Assembly (NCBI RefSeq): GCF_007750395.1
Contig: NZ_CP036281.1
Location: 5,727,001 to 5,791,000, forward strand
Origin: Polystyrenella longa
GTDB lineage: Bacteria > Planctomycetota > Planctomycetia > Planctomycetales > Planctomycetaceae
Direction: 5' to 3'
DNA: 64,000 nucleotides
In this document: positions 23,401-38,400 of the stretch, in pieces
How positions within the stretch are numbered: position 1 is the stretch's first letter
Layout: the number at the start of each line of letters is the position of its first letter
Notes under the pieces: generated by a model
What the model was told of the DNA's origin: nothing
The model's database searches: none
What the model saw: only the letters and a program-made list of their open reading frames with translations
Position numbers and translations under genes: made by a program

Positions 23401-26400
23401 TATTTGCGGGCCAAACTTGTACAACCGAATGGCCAGAACCTGTTTGACGTTCCGGCAAATGATGATTCCGGCACGTTCACGCTGACTCACACAGGTGAAT
23501 ATGAGCTCATTATTCACAGCACCGGTAGTACGGGGGCGTTCAGCTTCCGCATGGTTGGCATCGACAACACGGAAATCGCCACGTTCGATCAAGAGAACGT
23601 CAACTCCATATCTCAACAGAACAAGAGCAATACATTTGTAGTGAATGGACTGGAAGGGGATCAGTTCCGCATCACGCCCGGATTCAATTTCTATATGGGC
23701 GATGCGCTCGACTTCCAGGATCGAACCGATGACCTGAACACCGGCGGAGGTGTCGAAGATGGATACGCGGCGATCGATTTCGCTTTGACGAATTTCCCCT
23801 TCCGTCCGGGAGCGGCTGTCAATCTGGTGCTGGTGACTGATGAAGACCGGGACCCATTCGATGTATCTCTCTCTTACAGCAGCATCCTCGCTGATCTGGA
23901 AGCCCGAGGCGCGGTCCTGCATAGCGTCGTTAAACACAACTTTTCGACAAGTCCGTATACGGGAGCCGTCATCGGCGTGGATAACGAAGGTATGGCTTAT
24001 ATCGCCGACGGGTCGGGCGGATTCACGACGACCTCCGGGGGAACGGCCACCAGTGGTTATGGAACCACCAAGGCGGATTACATTGATCTCTCCTGGGACA
24101 ACTCGGGCGTCGCCTGGAATCTCGACATCCTCCGCAGCGGAGGCAACTCGGCGACGTCATTCACCGCCGCCTTCACCGAAATCCTGGCCGACGAAATTAC
24201 CGATCAACTGGCGATCGAAGTAATTCCGTCCATCGAAGGGGTAACGATCAACAACCTGACTGGCGTCATCGAGTCGGTCCTCGCAGGCGAAACGGTCTCC
24301 TTTGATGTTGAATTCACCGGAACCACCGAGGCACAAAGTTTCGATTTGCTCATCGTACGCAAGAACGATCATGATTACGTCCTCGCATCAATCCCGGTGC
24401 AGATCAACACGCAGTACTACTACAATGTTGATGCAATCGATCCGGATGCCGACATCCTGAGTTATGAATTGACGGGAGAAACTCACGGAGCGGAAATTGA
24501 TGCGGACAGCGGAGTCCTCGTCTGGGAACCAACGGCTGAGGGCGTTTATGAATTTGCCGTCCTTGTCACGGACGGCAACGGTGGCAAAGACACGCAGACC
24601 TGGACGGTGACGGTTGGGAACAGCCAGGAGGAAAACACGGCCCCCATTATTCTTGAAGCACCTGCCCTTACTGCCAATCCGGGAGAAAGTTTCCAATACC
24701 AGGTTTTGGCGGAAGATGCGGATGGAGACACAATCTCTTACCTTACGCAGGGAGTCCCTCCCGAGGGCCTTACGATCGATTCCCACACCGGACTCGTTGA
24801 GTGGACCCCCACCATTCCCGGTGAATACGAATTTGGTTTGCGGGTTTCCGATCGACGTGGTGGTGTCGATGTCGAGACCTTTACGATCACGGTCAATGAA
24901 TATCCGCCTGCCAACCGGCGACCGATCATCACTTCGACCCCGCACTATTCGGGTGTTTCAAACGAACTTTATCGCTACGATGCAGCCGCCATTGATTACG
25001 ACTTCGAACCAATCCGCTTCGAGTTGGTTGCCGGTCCGGCGGGAATGACGATCGACGAACAAACAGGAGTGCTGGTCTGGAATCCCAGAGATAAAGATCT
25101 AGGTTACATCCCCGTCGGGATCAAAGTCATCGACACGCAAGGGGGATTCGATACGCAGTACTTCGAAATCGTTATTCACTCCCTCAATGAGCCCCCTGAA
25201 TTTGTCTCCGAGCCGAGTCCGGCGATGGGTGTGAACCAGCCCTGGAGTTATCAGTCCGAGGCAGTCGATCCGAACGGCGACGTCCTCGCATACTCGCTCC
25301 TGCAGGGGCCCGCTGGCATGACCGTTTCCAGCGATGGACTCGTGAATTGGACACCGACCACCGAAGGATCTTACCGCGTCAGAATCCAAGCCGACGACCA
25401 GCGCGGCGGAACTGCGTATCAGGAATTCACTTTAACGATTACCGACAATTCACCCACGTCGATCACATCGACACCCGAATACTACACTTACATTAACGAA
25501 GATTACACATACGAAATTACGGTCGATGACCCTGATGTAGGGGACACGGTCACGATTTCCCTAGATGACGAATCGCTCGCACGCGGCATGACGCTGACCG
25601 GCTCAACGCTCAGTTGGACACCGGATGTCTTAGGGCAGTTCGAGGTGCGGATCACGGCTACTGATCAGGATGGTGCCGGCCAGGCTCAAGTCTATCATCT
25701 GCATGTCGTGGAAGAAGTGATTCGCAGTCAACCGCCTATCTTCGACTCCAGCCCTACCGGCCCGGCGGTCGTTGACGAGGAATGGACCTACGAAATCGAA
25801 GTGACCGATCCGGATGGGGACGAAGTTATTCTCTCCCTGGTTTCGGGAAGCTTTCCGGTGGGCATGTCGCTAAACGGCACAACCGTAAGTTGGACACCTT
25901 CAGCGGTATCAGCTGGTGAGCTCGTTTCCATCCAAGCCGAAGATCCCCACGGTTCCGCCACCATTCAGACGTTCGAACTCCCGGTCGTCTCCACTCCGGA
26001 AGTTAACAATGCCCCGGTCATCACGTCGATTCCGAACGTATCGACTCCCGTCGAAGAAGAATACCGGTATCAGATCGAAGCGTATGACCCGAACGGAGAT
26101 CCGCTCAGTTATTCCTTCTCTGTGACGGACCGCGTCGCTTCGTCGATTGGCAGCAGTTTGATCGATGGTTCGATTACAGACAGCAGTCTCAGTGGTGGCG
26201 AAGCGACCTTTTCGATCACCGGTCCAACCAATGTTGTCGAAGGAACCGATGATGCGACCTTTACACTCAGTTATACAGGATTGTTGAATGAAGGCCAAAC
26301 GGCCTCTGTCGACTTGGCTCACGTACTCGACTCGACCGATGCGAGCGACTATTCGAATTCACTGCAGGCGGCCATCAATGACGCCATTTCCGGGGAGTCC

Positions 26401-29400
26401 TTGATCTCCTTCGATGGCACGACCTTGACTTTCACCGGAGCCTCCGAGGATCCATTGCCGGGCAGTTCTGAGGGTTACGCCGGCGCGGCAACATCAATCA
26501 CTTCCAGTTTTACCAACTGGAGTTCTCCGACCAACGCCACCGGCGATTCGACCGGCAGTCCGGCATCGATTTCGCTGAATTCGAATCAGCCCAGTGAAGC
26601 GCTCGCTGTAACCGATTATGGATTGAACATCCCGGCCAATGCCACCATCACCGGCATTCAATTGACGCTGGTCACCACCGGCTCCGAGGAAACCGGCTGG
26701 GAAGATATTGCTCTGACTAAAAATGGTACGTCAGGAGTTTCCTACAAAAACTCCGGTAGTTCCGGGGCATGGGACGGAGGCTCAATCGTCTACGGAGGAT
26801 CGACGGACCTCTGGGGAACGACCTGGACTCCGGCCGAAATCAACTCAACGAATTTCGGTTCCCTGATCGTCGTCGAACGATATTCCGGGACTGACAGTTT
26901 TTATGTCTATTCTGCCGAGATCGAAGTCTTCTATGAAACACCTACCATACCCCAGATAACCACAACAGATATCGATTTTACCCTCGACATCGCTGATGAC
27001 GCCACCACAGAGGGGAATGAGCAGTTCCAGATCACGCTCTCCAACCCGCAGACTACTAACGCCTCCGGTGCGGCTTTGATTGCGGGTGCCGCAGCAACAA
27101 CGATCATCGATGATGAAACGAGCAGCGCCCCTATAGTGTTCAATATCACCGGGGGAAAGAACGCTTCTGAAAATTCGCCTGAGAACGAACTCGACTACAC
27201 GATTGGCTACACCGGAGCGTTGACTGCCGGTGACATTGCTCAGATCAATGTCCTTCACAACCTGAATGAGACGACCGTGAGCGACTACGACGTGGACGTC
27301 GTCACCGCGATTCAGAATGCGGCCGCCGCAACAGACGGCGTTCTGTTCGACGGAACGACGCTCACCTTCTTTGGAGGCAACGATTATCCGTCCAGCATCG
27401 ACTTTTCGGTTGTGCTTGCGGACGATGCCGAGCTGGAATCAACAGAATCATTCAGTATTGAGCTCAGTCAAACGACTGGCAATACCTCAATCACCGGTCT
27501 CGACTTTACTGAAGAAGGGATACTGACTTGGACGCCCGATTTCGAATCAAGTATCGACGTCGAGATCACAGTCAGCGACGGCCGCGGTGGTTCGGCGACG
27601 CAGACGTACACGCTTACGTCGTACATTCCCAATACACCACCCGACATCAGTTCGGTTCCCTCCGGACCCGCTGTCGTAGACGACGAGTGGACGTATCAGT
27701 TAGATGCCTTCGATATCGATGAGGACTCGCTCAGTTACGCATTGAATGCGAGTGCGCTGAGTTCTGGATTCACAATCGATGCCAACGGTCTTGTCAGCTG
27801 GACGCCTACCGCCGTCGGCAGTGAAGCGGTCGAAATCACCGTTTCCGACGGGCGGGGAGGGATCGCCATTCAGTCCTTCACCATGAATGCGATTGCCGAG
27901 CATACCCTGAATCACGCTCCCGTGATCACTTCCGTACCGGAAGGGCCCGCCGAAGTCGGATCCACTTGGACATACAATATCGTCGCCACCGATGCTGACC
28001 TCGACCCGCTCAACTACTTCGTCTCGGTTCCGGCACCGGAAGCCCCCTCCGTCGTCGTCGCCTCGATTGCCGGAAGTATTGTAGACAATCAATCGACTAC
28101 CAGTAGCGAAGCGACGTTTGCGATCTCAGGCGATGCGACCGTCACCGAAGATCCGAACGACGCCGATGGAAACACAGCCAACTATCAGGTTACCTTCACC
28201 AGTTCGCTGGCCTCGACGGAAACCGCCTCGGTCGACATCTCTCAATTTCTGGGCGACACCACCTCGGGTGATTTCTCGGAAACAATGATCTCGGCTCTGA
28301 CAACGGCAGCTAACGCCGAGTCCTCCGTCTCGCTGAGCGGTTCCACGCTGACGTTCCAGGGGAACGGGACTGTCTCCAGCAGCGCCGAAGAGGAATTTGC
28401 CACGGCAGCCGTTGCCGACGTGGGGGCGGGATCTGAAGAATGGGCAAACGTCAGCTATGCTGCTGATGGAAATGAATCGACTGCTGCCCACGCTGTCCTC
28501 GATAAATATGAGTTCCCTGATCCTTTGCAGCTGACGGATTACGATTTTTCGATCCCTTCAACAGCAACGATCGAGGGGATTAAGGTCACGGTTAATACCT
28601 CCGGTTCTAATAATCCGATGACGCTGACTTCACCCATCGCAATTACAAAAGACGGCACGAGTGACGCGGGAACCCCGGGCACTACTACTGGTACTTGGAG
28701 TGGTGGAACCGTCGTCTATGGGGGAAGTTCCGACTTATGGGGAACAACATGGACCGCTGCGGACATTAATTCCAGCAATTTTGGCGTCATCGTTGCTCCG
28801 CAAGGCAGTAACAATGGGCCTGACTACTACGTGCATTCCGCTAAAATCGAGATCACCTACGAAAGTGTTACCGGCGACGGTACTACTGTGCTGCAATTCA
28901 GCTTGCCCGTGACCAACGACAGTGAGACTGAAGAGAGCGAAGCGTACGCCCTTCAACTATCTAATGCTCAAACGGCAAATACCGACGGCGTGTTGATTAC
29001 ACAGAACACGACCTCAACGACGATTGTCGACGACGAAACGACAGCGGCTCCGATCGTATTCTCTATCACTGGGGACACATCGACCACGGAAAATACAGGC
29101 GACGTGGACAATAATGAAGCAACCTATACCATCTCCTACACGGGAACACTCGCCGAAGGTGAAGTGACCCGAATTGATGTCGTTCACGTTCTGAATGATA
29201 CGGCGAGTGCGGACTACATTACTGATGTCGTCACTGCACTCACCAGTGCTGCCGCAGCGACTTCGGGTGTAGATTTCGACGGGACAACGCTCACCTTCTA
29301 CGGAGGGGGCTCCAATCCGAACAGCATCGATTTCACCGTCGTCCTCTCAGACGACGCCACATCCGAATCGACAGAATCGTATCGTATTGAATTACACACG

Positions 29401-32400
29401 ACCGAAAGTCCTTACGTCCCGATCGGCATGAACCTGACCTCCGGCGGAGTCCTGACCTGGGACTCCACCGCGGAAACCGAACTCGACATTCTGATTACCG
29501 TGGACGATGGTCGTGGTGGATACGCGACTCAGTCCTTCACCCTCTCTTCCGTCGACCCGAACACACCGCCAGGCATCACCTCGGTCCCCACCGGCCCGGC
29601 CTATGTCGACGAACAATGGACTTACCAGGTTGAAGCGGAAGATCTCGAACAGGCGACCTTGGATTTCGATCTCGATGCGGCCTCCGTCAGTAATGGATTC
29701 GCGATCGACTCCAACGGTTTGATCACCTGGACGCCCACCGCGGTCACATCCGAAACTGTCGAAGTCACCGTCACGGATGGAAATGGGGGTTCCGGCACGC
29801 AAACGTTCATGATCGATGCCATCGTGCGGTCGACGATCGACAACGCTCCCACGATCACCTCGACACCAGAGGGACCGGGACTGACCGAAACCCTCTGGAG
29901 CTACCAGGTGACAGCCACCGATCCCAACGAGGATCCCCTTACGTTTTCCCTCGACCAGGACTCGCTGAACCGGGGGATGACGATTACCGATGGACTGGTC
30001 GAATGGACTCCAAATACTATAGGCGGCTACCCGATCATCGTAAGCGTGGACGACGGCAATGGTAACGTAGTCACCCAATCGTTCACATTGCAGGTCATCG
30101 ACTCCAGTGCGACAAATTCGCCCCCGGCGATCAACTCCTCTCCCCAGGGGCCGGCTTATCTGAATAACGAATGGTCTTACCAGGTCGACGCAACCGATCC
30201 TGACCTCGACCCGCTCACTTACAGTCTTGATAGCGCTGGCCTCGCCGCCGGGCTACAGATTTCGGCCGGCGGCTTGATCACCTGGACGCCGACCGTTGAA
30301 ACCGAAATCACCGCCGTCATCACGGTCGAAGACGGCAAAGCGGCCTACGCGACGCAAACATTTACGCTGGCCTCAATCAACGAACCGCCACCCAGCAACG
30401 ATCCGCCGGTTATCAGTTCTGTTCCCGGTAATCAGGTCAAGAGTGGCGATCTCTACTTATACCAAGTGAGTGCATATGACCCGAATGGAGATGCGCTCAT
30501 TTACTCCCTCGTCACCGCCCCCAGTAGCATGACGATCAGCTCGTCCGGCTTGATCAGTTGGACGGCGGGCGACGCCGACACGTATTCTGTTTCAGTTAAA
30601 GTGGAAGACTCCTCTGGGGCAAGCGTGACGCAAACATACACATTACACGTCCTCGAAGAACGCCCGCCGCTGGAAGAAAATGAGCCGCCGGTGATCACCT
30701 CCACACCGACCGGTCCCACCGCGCTCAATCGAGGTTATCAGTATCAGACAATCGCCTCCGACGCGAACCAGGATGTGATTACCTTCAGTCTCGACCAGAA
30801 CTCTCTGGGTCGGGGAGCGACGATCGATTCCGAAACTGGGTTGATCGAATGGACGCCGATCACAGCCGGTACGTTCGAATTCACCGTCACGGCAACCGAT
30901 CCCTTCGGAGCTTCGGATTCTCAGACATTCTCACTACCAGTCGTCGACAACGCGCCTCCGTACATCACCTCCAAGCCGGATCAATACACCGATATGGATG
31001 TGGAATACACTTATGCGGTAACCGCTCAGGATCCCAACCCGGGCGACACGATCACCTATTCGCTCTCTTCTCCTCTGAGTGGCATGAGCATTGATGCCCA
31101 GACCGGTCAATTCAGCTGGACACCCAGTTCCATCGGCGTGTTCCGAGTCAATATAATCGTCACTGACAACGTGGGAGCCTCCTCCGGGCAATCGTTCGAT
31201 CTCGTCGTCAGCGATCCCTCAACTCCTAACCAGAATCCGTCGATTATTTCCAGTCCACGTACCAGCATCCAGTTGGGAACAAGTTTCGTTCATCAAGTCA
31301 TTGCCACCGATCCCGATTTCGACGACTTGAATTATAGCCTGCTGGCAAGTGCCCCTGGGGGTATGGTCATTGATAATGGTGGCCTCATTACCTGGACACC
31401 CGACGGAGAAGATGTCGCTACTTCACCTCATTCATACACCGTTCGAGTTGAAGATGGCCACGGTGGTTTCACCGAACAAACCTACTTGCTGAGTGTGGTC
31501 ACTTCCGAAGTGAATTCCGCTCCCGCGATCACTTCTACACCGTCAGTGAATGCGACTACGGGACTTGGCTATGATTACCAAGCGGCAGCCACCGATCCGG
31601 AAGCCGACAGTCTTGTCTGGAATTTGAACAATGGTCCCACAGGGATGCAAATTGATTCCGAAACTGGGTACCTCAGTTGGTCTCCCAATCTAAATCAGAT
31701 CGGTCAACATGATGTATCATTGACGGTGACGGATACCTATGGAGGCAATTCGACGCAGACGTATACGTTGACTGTCCGTAGTTCAAACCTGGCGCCCATG
31801 ATCGACTCGTTCCCTATCACCGAGGCTATCGCAAATACCGCATATTATTATCAGGTGGACGCGTACGATCCAGATGGGGATGAGATTACTTACAGTCTGG
31901 CAGCCTACCCATCAGGTATGACGATCAATGCCACTTCCGGAATGATCAACTGGACGCCCGCCGGTTCAGGCTCTGTCAATGTCATTGTGCGTGTTACAGA
32001 CGCTCGCGGGGCTTCGGTTGACCAGAGCTACACCCTTGTCGTTGCGGCACCGGCCACAAACGAGCCGCCTCAATTCGCATCGACCCCTCCTTCGCTGGCG
32101 CTGGTTGGTACCCTCTATACGCATGCGTTGCAGACGACAGACCCGAACAACGATACCGTGACTTTCGAGTTACTCAATGGCCCAACCAGCATGTCCATCG
32201 ATACTAATACCGGCCTCATTGAATGGACACCTGCTTCAGCCAGTAGTAATTGGGAACCGATTCGCATTCGCATTTCCGACGGAACCTATCTCGTCAGCAA
32301 AACATTTTATGTCAAAGCCCGTGCGAACTCCGCACCAGCCATTGCGGCGATCAATGACAAAACTATTTCTGCCGGAAAATCTTTCCGGGTCGATGTGAAT

Positions 32401-35400
32401 GCCAGTGACCCCGATGGAGATCCAATTTTCTACAGTCTGACAACAGCCCCAGATGGAGCCACTGTGGATGACTTCGGGCGTATTCTGTGGACGACCGACA
32501 GCAGCGACGTCGGCACACACCCCGTCACAGTGACCGTCACCGATCTTCTGGGTGTGTCGACGTCCGAGACGTTCGACATTACGGTTAACGCCGACACTGA
32601 AGTTCCATTTGTGAATCTTTACATCGATACCTACCCTAATGGTAATCTCGGCACCGAAGTTCGTCTGCAGTTATACGCCAACGACAACGTCGCGATCGCT
32701 TCCAAAACATTGAACCTGGCCAGCATCACTGTCGGTGGAACGACCACTCCCATCAATCGAGTTCTCGTCCTTGACTCCAACGGTTGGACCACATTGACAT
32801 TGGACCAGATCGGTACACTTAACTTCGAAGGAACGGCAGTTGACCTGGCGGGTAACGTTGGTACGGCAACGCCGATTTCACTCCAGGTGGTCGACCCCGC
32901 AGATGTTCTCCCTCCTTCCGTAAACATTCTCCTGCCGGACAGCGATGCCATCCTGACGGAGCCCACCGATGTCATCGGTTCCGTGGATGACGACATACCC
33001 GCAAGCGTGAGCTGGACGTTAACTCTCAACTCGTTAGATGGCTCCATTTCGAAAGAGCTGGGAACCGGTACCGGTGCTCTGTCGAATGCCGTCTTGGGAG
33101 AGATAGACACGACTCTCTTGCCAAACGGAACGTACGCCCTCACCCTTGACGCAGTCGATAACGGGGCTCATTCAGCGTCTGAGACAACCTACATCGAAAT
33201 CGAAGGCGCCCTGAAGCTCGGCAACTTCTCCGTCTCCTTCCTCGATCTCGCAGTCCCCGTTGCTGGCATTCCGATCACCATCACTCGTACCTACGACACT
33301 CTCAACGCCAACAAACAGGGTGACTTTGGATACGGTTGGAATCTCGACATCTCCAACGTAAAGGTGGATGTCGACTATGTCTCCGGCGTTCCCCAGGAAA
33401 GCTCTTTGGGCGATGACATCTACTATCCGCAGGACACCCGTATCGTCATCACCATGCCCGATGGTTCCACCGAAGGCTTCACTCTCTATTATGCACCCGA
33501 TGCCGAGACCGCCATTCCAATCTACGGTCCAATGTATTGGATCCCGAAATTCCAGTCCGACTCGGGCAATCAGACCGAACTGGTCGTTCCTGAAATTCTT
33601 CTTCAGCAAGTCGAAGGGGAAATGTACTTGCCCGGTACGTTAACCGGTTACAACCCGACACTGTCCGAATTCGGCGGTGGCTTTACCCTCAAATACCGAA
33701 ACGACGCTGAACTCTTCATTGACGGGGACGATCTCCAGCTCAGTACTATCAAAGACAGTGACGGCAACAAACTCTTCTTCACCGAGACCGGAATCACCAG
33801 CGACAGCGGTCGGGGTATTGAATTCGAACGAGACCAGGCGGGCCGCATCAAAGCGGTCATCGACCCGCTCGGTAACCGCATCACATACACGTACAATGCC
33901 AACGGGGATCTCATCGCCGTCACCGATCGTGTTGAAGCAACGACCCAGTTCACCTATCTCGATGAATCTGGCGATCCCGCTCACTATCTCGACGAAATCA
34001 TTGCTCCCAACGGCCTACCGGCTGCCCGCAGCGAATATGACGAAACCGGTCGCCTGACGAAAGTCATTGACGCGGACGGTCAGACGATTCTGCTCGATTA
34101 CGACTCCGACCTCAAGAAAGAAGTCCGCACTGACCAACTTGACGAAATCTGGACGACCTGGTACGACGACAACGGTAACGTCATCCGTACTGAGGACCCA
34201 CTCGGTGGCATTGTTATCATGACTTATAACGATGACGATCTGGTTCTCTCCGAAACCAGAGTCATCGGCTCAGAAGATGATGGCGTTAACGGGGAGACTG
34301 ATGATCTAACGACTTACTACACCTACAAAGCCAATGGCGACCCCCGTACCGTTACTGATATCTTCGGCAATACGAGCCAAAGCTTCTACAACCCGGATGG
34401 ATTCCTGTACCAGCAAGTCGACACCTTCGGGAATGTCACCCGCTACTCCCAAAGCCCTTACGGAAGCGGGAACAAACAGTCAGTCACCGATCCGTTTGGA
34501 AACACGACGACCATCACGCAAACGGCCGACGGAGGAGGCAATCGGTACGACTTAATCGAAGACCAGAACGGCAACATCACTCGTATCGATTACAACTCCT
34601 ACGGTGACGTTATCAAAACCTCAGGGTCACTAGGAAGCCCTGTCACCTTTACCATCGATGACCTGGGGAACCAAATTGGGACCTCTGTGATATGGGTTAA
34701 CCCCGACAACCCAACTGATACTCACACACTTTCTTCTTCGACCGAATACGATGATCAAGGTCGCGTTTTCCACACCACAGACGCCCAAGGGAACGAATCC
34801 TGGACGAATTACAATAACATCGGACAGGTCGCTTCGACGACGAATGACTTAGGTCAAAGCACCTACTACCTGTACGATGCTCGTGGCCAAGTGGTGATGT
34901 CCATCAATCACGATGGTTCTTATTCGCAAACCGTCTTTGATGCTAAAGGACGTTCCACCCATTCGGCCAGTACAAACTATGCCGGCCTGTCGCGTGGCGG
35001 TTCTCATTCCATCTACGATGCCCTTGACCGCGTGATTACTTCAGAGAGTCGTGATGATCTAACAATCCAACTCGTTGATGCCAATGAGGTCGCTTTCAAC
35101 GTCTCCATCAACGCCCAAGGCAAACTCATTGACGACGCGACCTCACTCGAAGTCGATCTTGACGCCATCTTTGGCACGATTGTCACCAATGCAGGAACCG
35201 TGACGGATTCCAGTAGCACGGTCTACGATCCCATCAGTGGCCGGATGCTGAGCACATCCAACTTCGATGGCGACACCACCACCTACGAATACAACGAAAA
35301 AAGCCAGCAATCAGCGGTTGAGAGTGTTTCTGATGGCATCACGCGACGTAGTGAAACGGAATACGATGAGTTCGGTCGGACTTACATTCAACGTCAATTT

Positions 35401-38400
35401 GTAGTTGATTTAAATAACCCGACCGCCGATCCCGAAATCCGTGAAACCATATACGAATACGACGAATTTGGCCGGCAATTTCGCACGACCGATTACCACG
35501 GTCGTGTCTCTACTACCACCTACGACGACCAAGGTCGCGTTGACACTCAAACTTCTTATAACGGCACCGTTACCAAGAACTACTACGACAATTACGGGCG
35601 TCAATACAAAACGGACGTCACCGTCGGCACCGAAACCCGTACAACTGAAACCGTCTACGATAGCAACGGTAACCGCGCCCAGAATATCGATCCACTAGGC
35701 CGAATCACCATGTATGCTTACGATCAATTCGGTCGCCAAGTCAGCATGACACAGGTCGTCGGCGGTATCGATGGTTCAGCCGGACACGAATCCGAAACAG
35801 ATGATCTGGCCACTCAGACGTTCTACGACGTCGATGGAAACATCGATTACGAAATCAACCAACTCGGCCTCACCCGCGATTATGAATACGATGCCGAAGG
35901 GCGACTCACGGGCGTCGTCTTGCCGCAAGTGTATGATCCGGTTTCTCAGCAAACAATCTCCCCTCGTTACGTTTATGTTTACGACGATCACGGAAATCAA
36001 ACCGAAATCCACGAGTACACATCGGCAACAGTCTTCCGCAAAACCACCTTCACTTACAACGATTACGGTCAACGACTCACGCGAGAGCTTCCTTCAGGCG
36101 AAATCGAATACTTCACCTACGATGTCGAAGAATACCGCCAGGATACCCACACCGATTTCGAAGGCAACATTGTCGATTCCGTCTTTAATGCAGATGATTT
36201 CCTGGAGCAAATGCTCTACTTCACTCCCGGTTCCGATCCTGCAGTCGACGCTCCCGCCGAAACGGTCACCTATGGTTACGACGACTACGGTCGCAAGATC
36301 TCGATGACCGACAATCGCGGTACCACCACTTACAGTTACGATTCCAACGGACGCCAAAACCGGATTGAATCGCCTGAAGGAATCATCAACTACGAGTTCG
36401 ATCCGATTACTGGCCAGAAAACTCGCACGACGACCGAAGAAATCGGCACAGCCAACATCACCAACGATTTCCGGTACACCTACGACGATTGGGGCCGCCT
36501 AAAAACGGTCGAAGTGCATGAACAAAACGATGTCGTGCTCGTGAATCCTGAAGTCACCACCTACCAATACGACTTGGTCGGCAATCTCACCTACACCTTC
36601 CTGACCAACGGGACCATCACTGCCTACGAGTACGACGAACTCTACCGTCTCGATTTACTCACGCATTACTACGGAGATGGCGACAATATCAACGACACGG
36701 ATATGTCGGACAACGTCAAAATGGCCGAGTACGATTACACCGTTCGTGCTGATGGTCGTCGCACGGGTGTCACTGAATCAACTTGGCAATCTGATGAAAC
36801 GCTCATCACCACCGACATCTTCAGTTGGACGTACGACAACCTGGGCCGGATGACGCAAGAAGTCCTCGATAGTACCGACGACTCGCTCGACTTCACCGCT
36901 ACTTACACGTTCGACCTCCTCGGTAACCGGCTTACTAAAGACCTCGACTATTTTGCCGATGACACGCGTGATGAAGTCATCACTTACACCTATAACAGCG
37001 CGAACCAACTCACGAGCGAAGAGAAGGTCGTGGGGACCGTGGATGTCGGCACGGCTGTTAACGACAAACACACGGTCTACTCCTATACCGGCACACTGCG
37101 AACCGGGAAAACGGTTTACAACAAAGTCGATTTTGAAACGCTGTCTTTCCCCGATCCACTTGAACACACGACCTTCGAGTATAACCTGCAAGGCCGCATG
37201 GGCAAGGTGACGGTCGACACCTACACCGGTAGCAGCATCACCAAACAAGAGGTGACCGAATACGAATACAATGAGCGTGGTATCCGGACCGAAGCCCATC
37301 ATACGGTCGATGAAGGCAACGATAGTGTTCTGGAAGTCGATGAAACGACCACCTACCTGAACGATCCAAACAACTTCACCGGTTACAACCAGGTGCTCGA
37401 AGAAGTCACTTACGACAACCTTGCTGAGGCGGAAAAAGACCGGGCGATTTACACGCTCGGAATGGACATCATCAGTCAGTTCCGCGTGAACAGCAGTTAC
37501 CCCGCCGGCTTCGACACGGTCTTCCACTACGACGGCCACGGCAGCACCCGCATGCTGACCGACATGACCGGCGCCCTGGCCGTTTACAACACCGTCACGC
37601 AACTCTTCCGGTACGATGCATACGGAGAAGCAGTCGGCTTCAACAAATCGCAAGCCGCCACCAACTTCCTCTACTCCGGAGAACAATTCGACCAACGCAT
37701 CAACCAACAATACCTAAGAGCTCGTTACTACGACCTCTCCACCGGAACCTTCAACCGCCTGGATCCCTTCTTCGGAAACTTGAAGGATCCACAATCCCTC
37801 CACAAATACCTCTACACCCACGCCGACCCGGTGAATGGTATCGATCCAACGGGGAGATCGTTTGGGTCATTGGTTGGAACAGCACTAGTCACTGGAGCAT
37901 GGGGAGGAGCAATAGGTGGTGTAGCGGGAGGTGTTCTTGCTAAGTTTAACGATCAAAGTGTATGGAAGGGAATAGGAATTGGAGCTGCATCTGGTTTCGT
38001 TGGTGGGCTTCTTTTACCATTCTCGGCAGCTTTGGGAACTGCAGGGTTTACTGCTATGGGAGTAACTACTGGTTCTGCTGCGGCGTTTGGATTATTTGCT
38101 GGTGGGATATTTGCCGGTTCTGTTAGTGGAGCGTTAGACGCTTGGTTACGGGGTGAAAATCCAGTTGAAGGGGCAATGATAGGTGCTTTTACAGGATTAA
38201 TTGGAGGGGCAGTTGCAAAAGCAGTTGGTTCTTCGCTAAACGCAATTGCGCAAAGAGCTCCATCATTAACCGACGATGTGATTCAAGGACTAAAAGGTAG
38301 TGAAGTACTAGTCCTTGGTAGAATACAAGATGCAGTCGAAGAGTTGGCTGACGAACTAAGAAAAGCAGGAGTGAATGCTTATACTGTTGCAGATCCTGCA

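Noticed and set aside
29392-30078. Minus-strand open frame of 228 codons inside the He_PIG region
   Set aside because: It is a shadow of repetitive sense-strand coding; composition rich in Arg/Gly/Asp without domain features.
36778-37710. Minus-strand open frame of 310 codons inside the RHS region
   Set aside because: It is antisense to strongly conserved YD repeats; its length follows from the codon bias of the sense strand, and there is no ribosome-binding site or family match.
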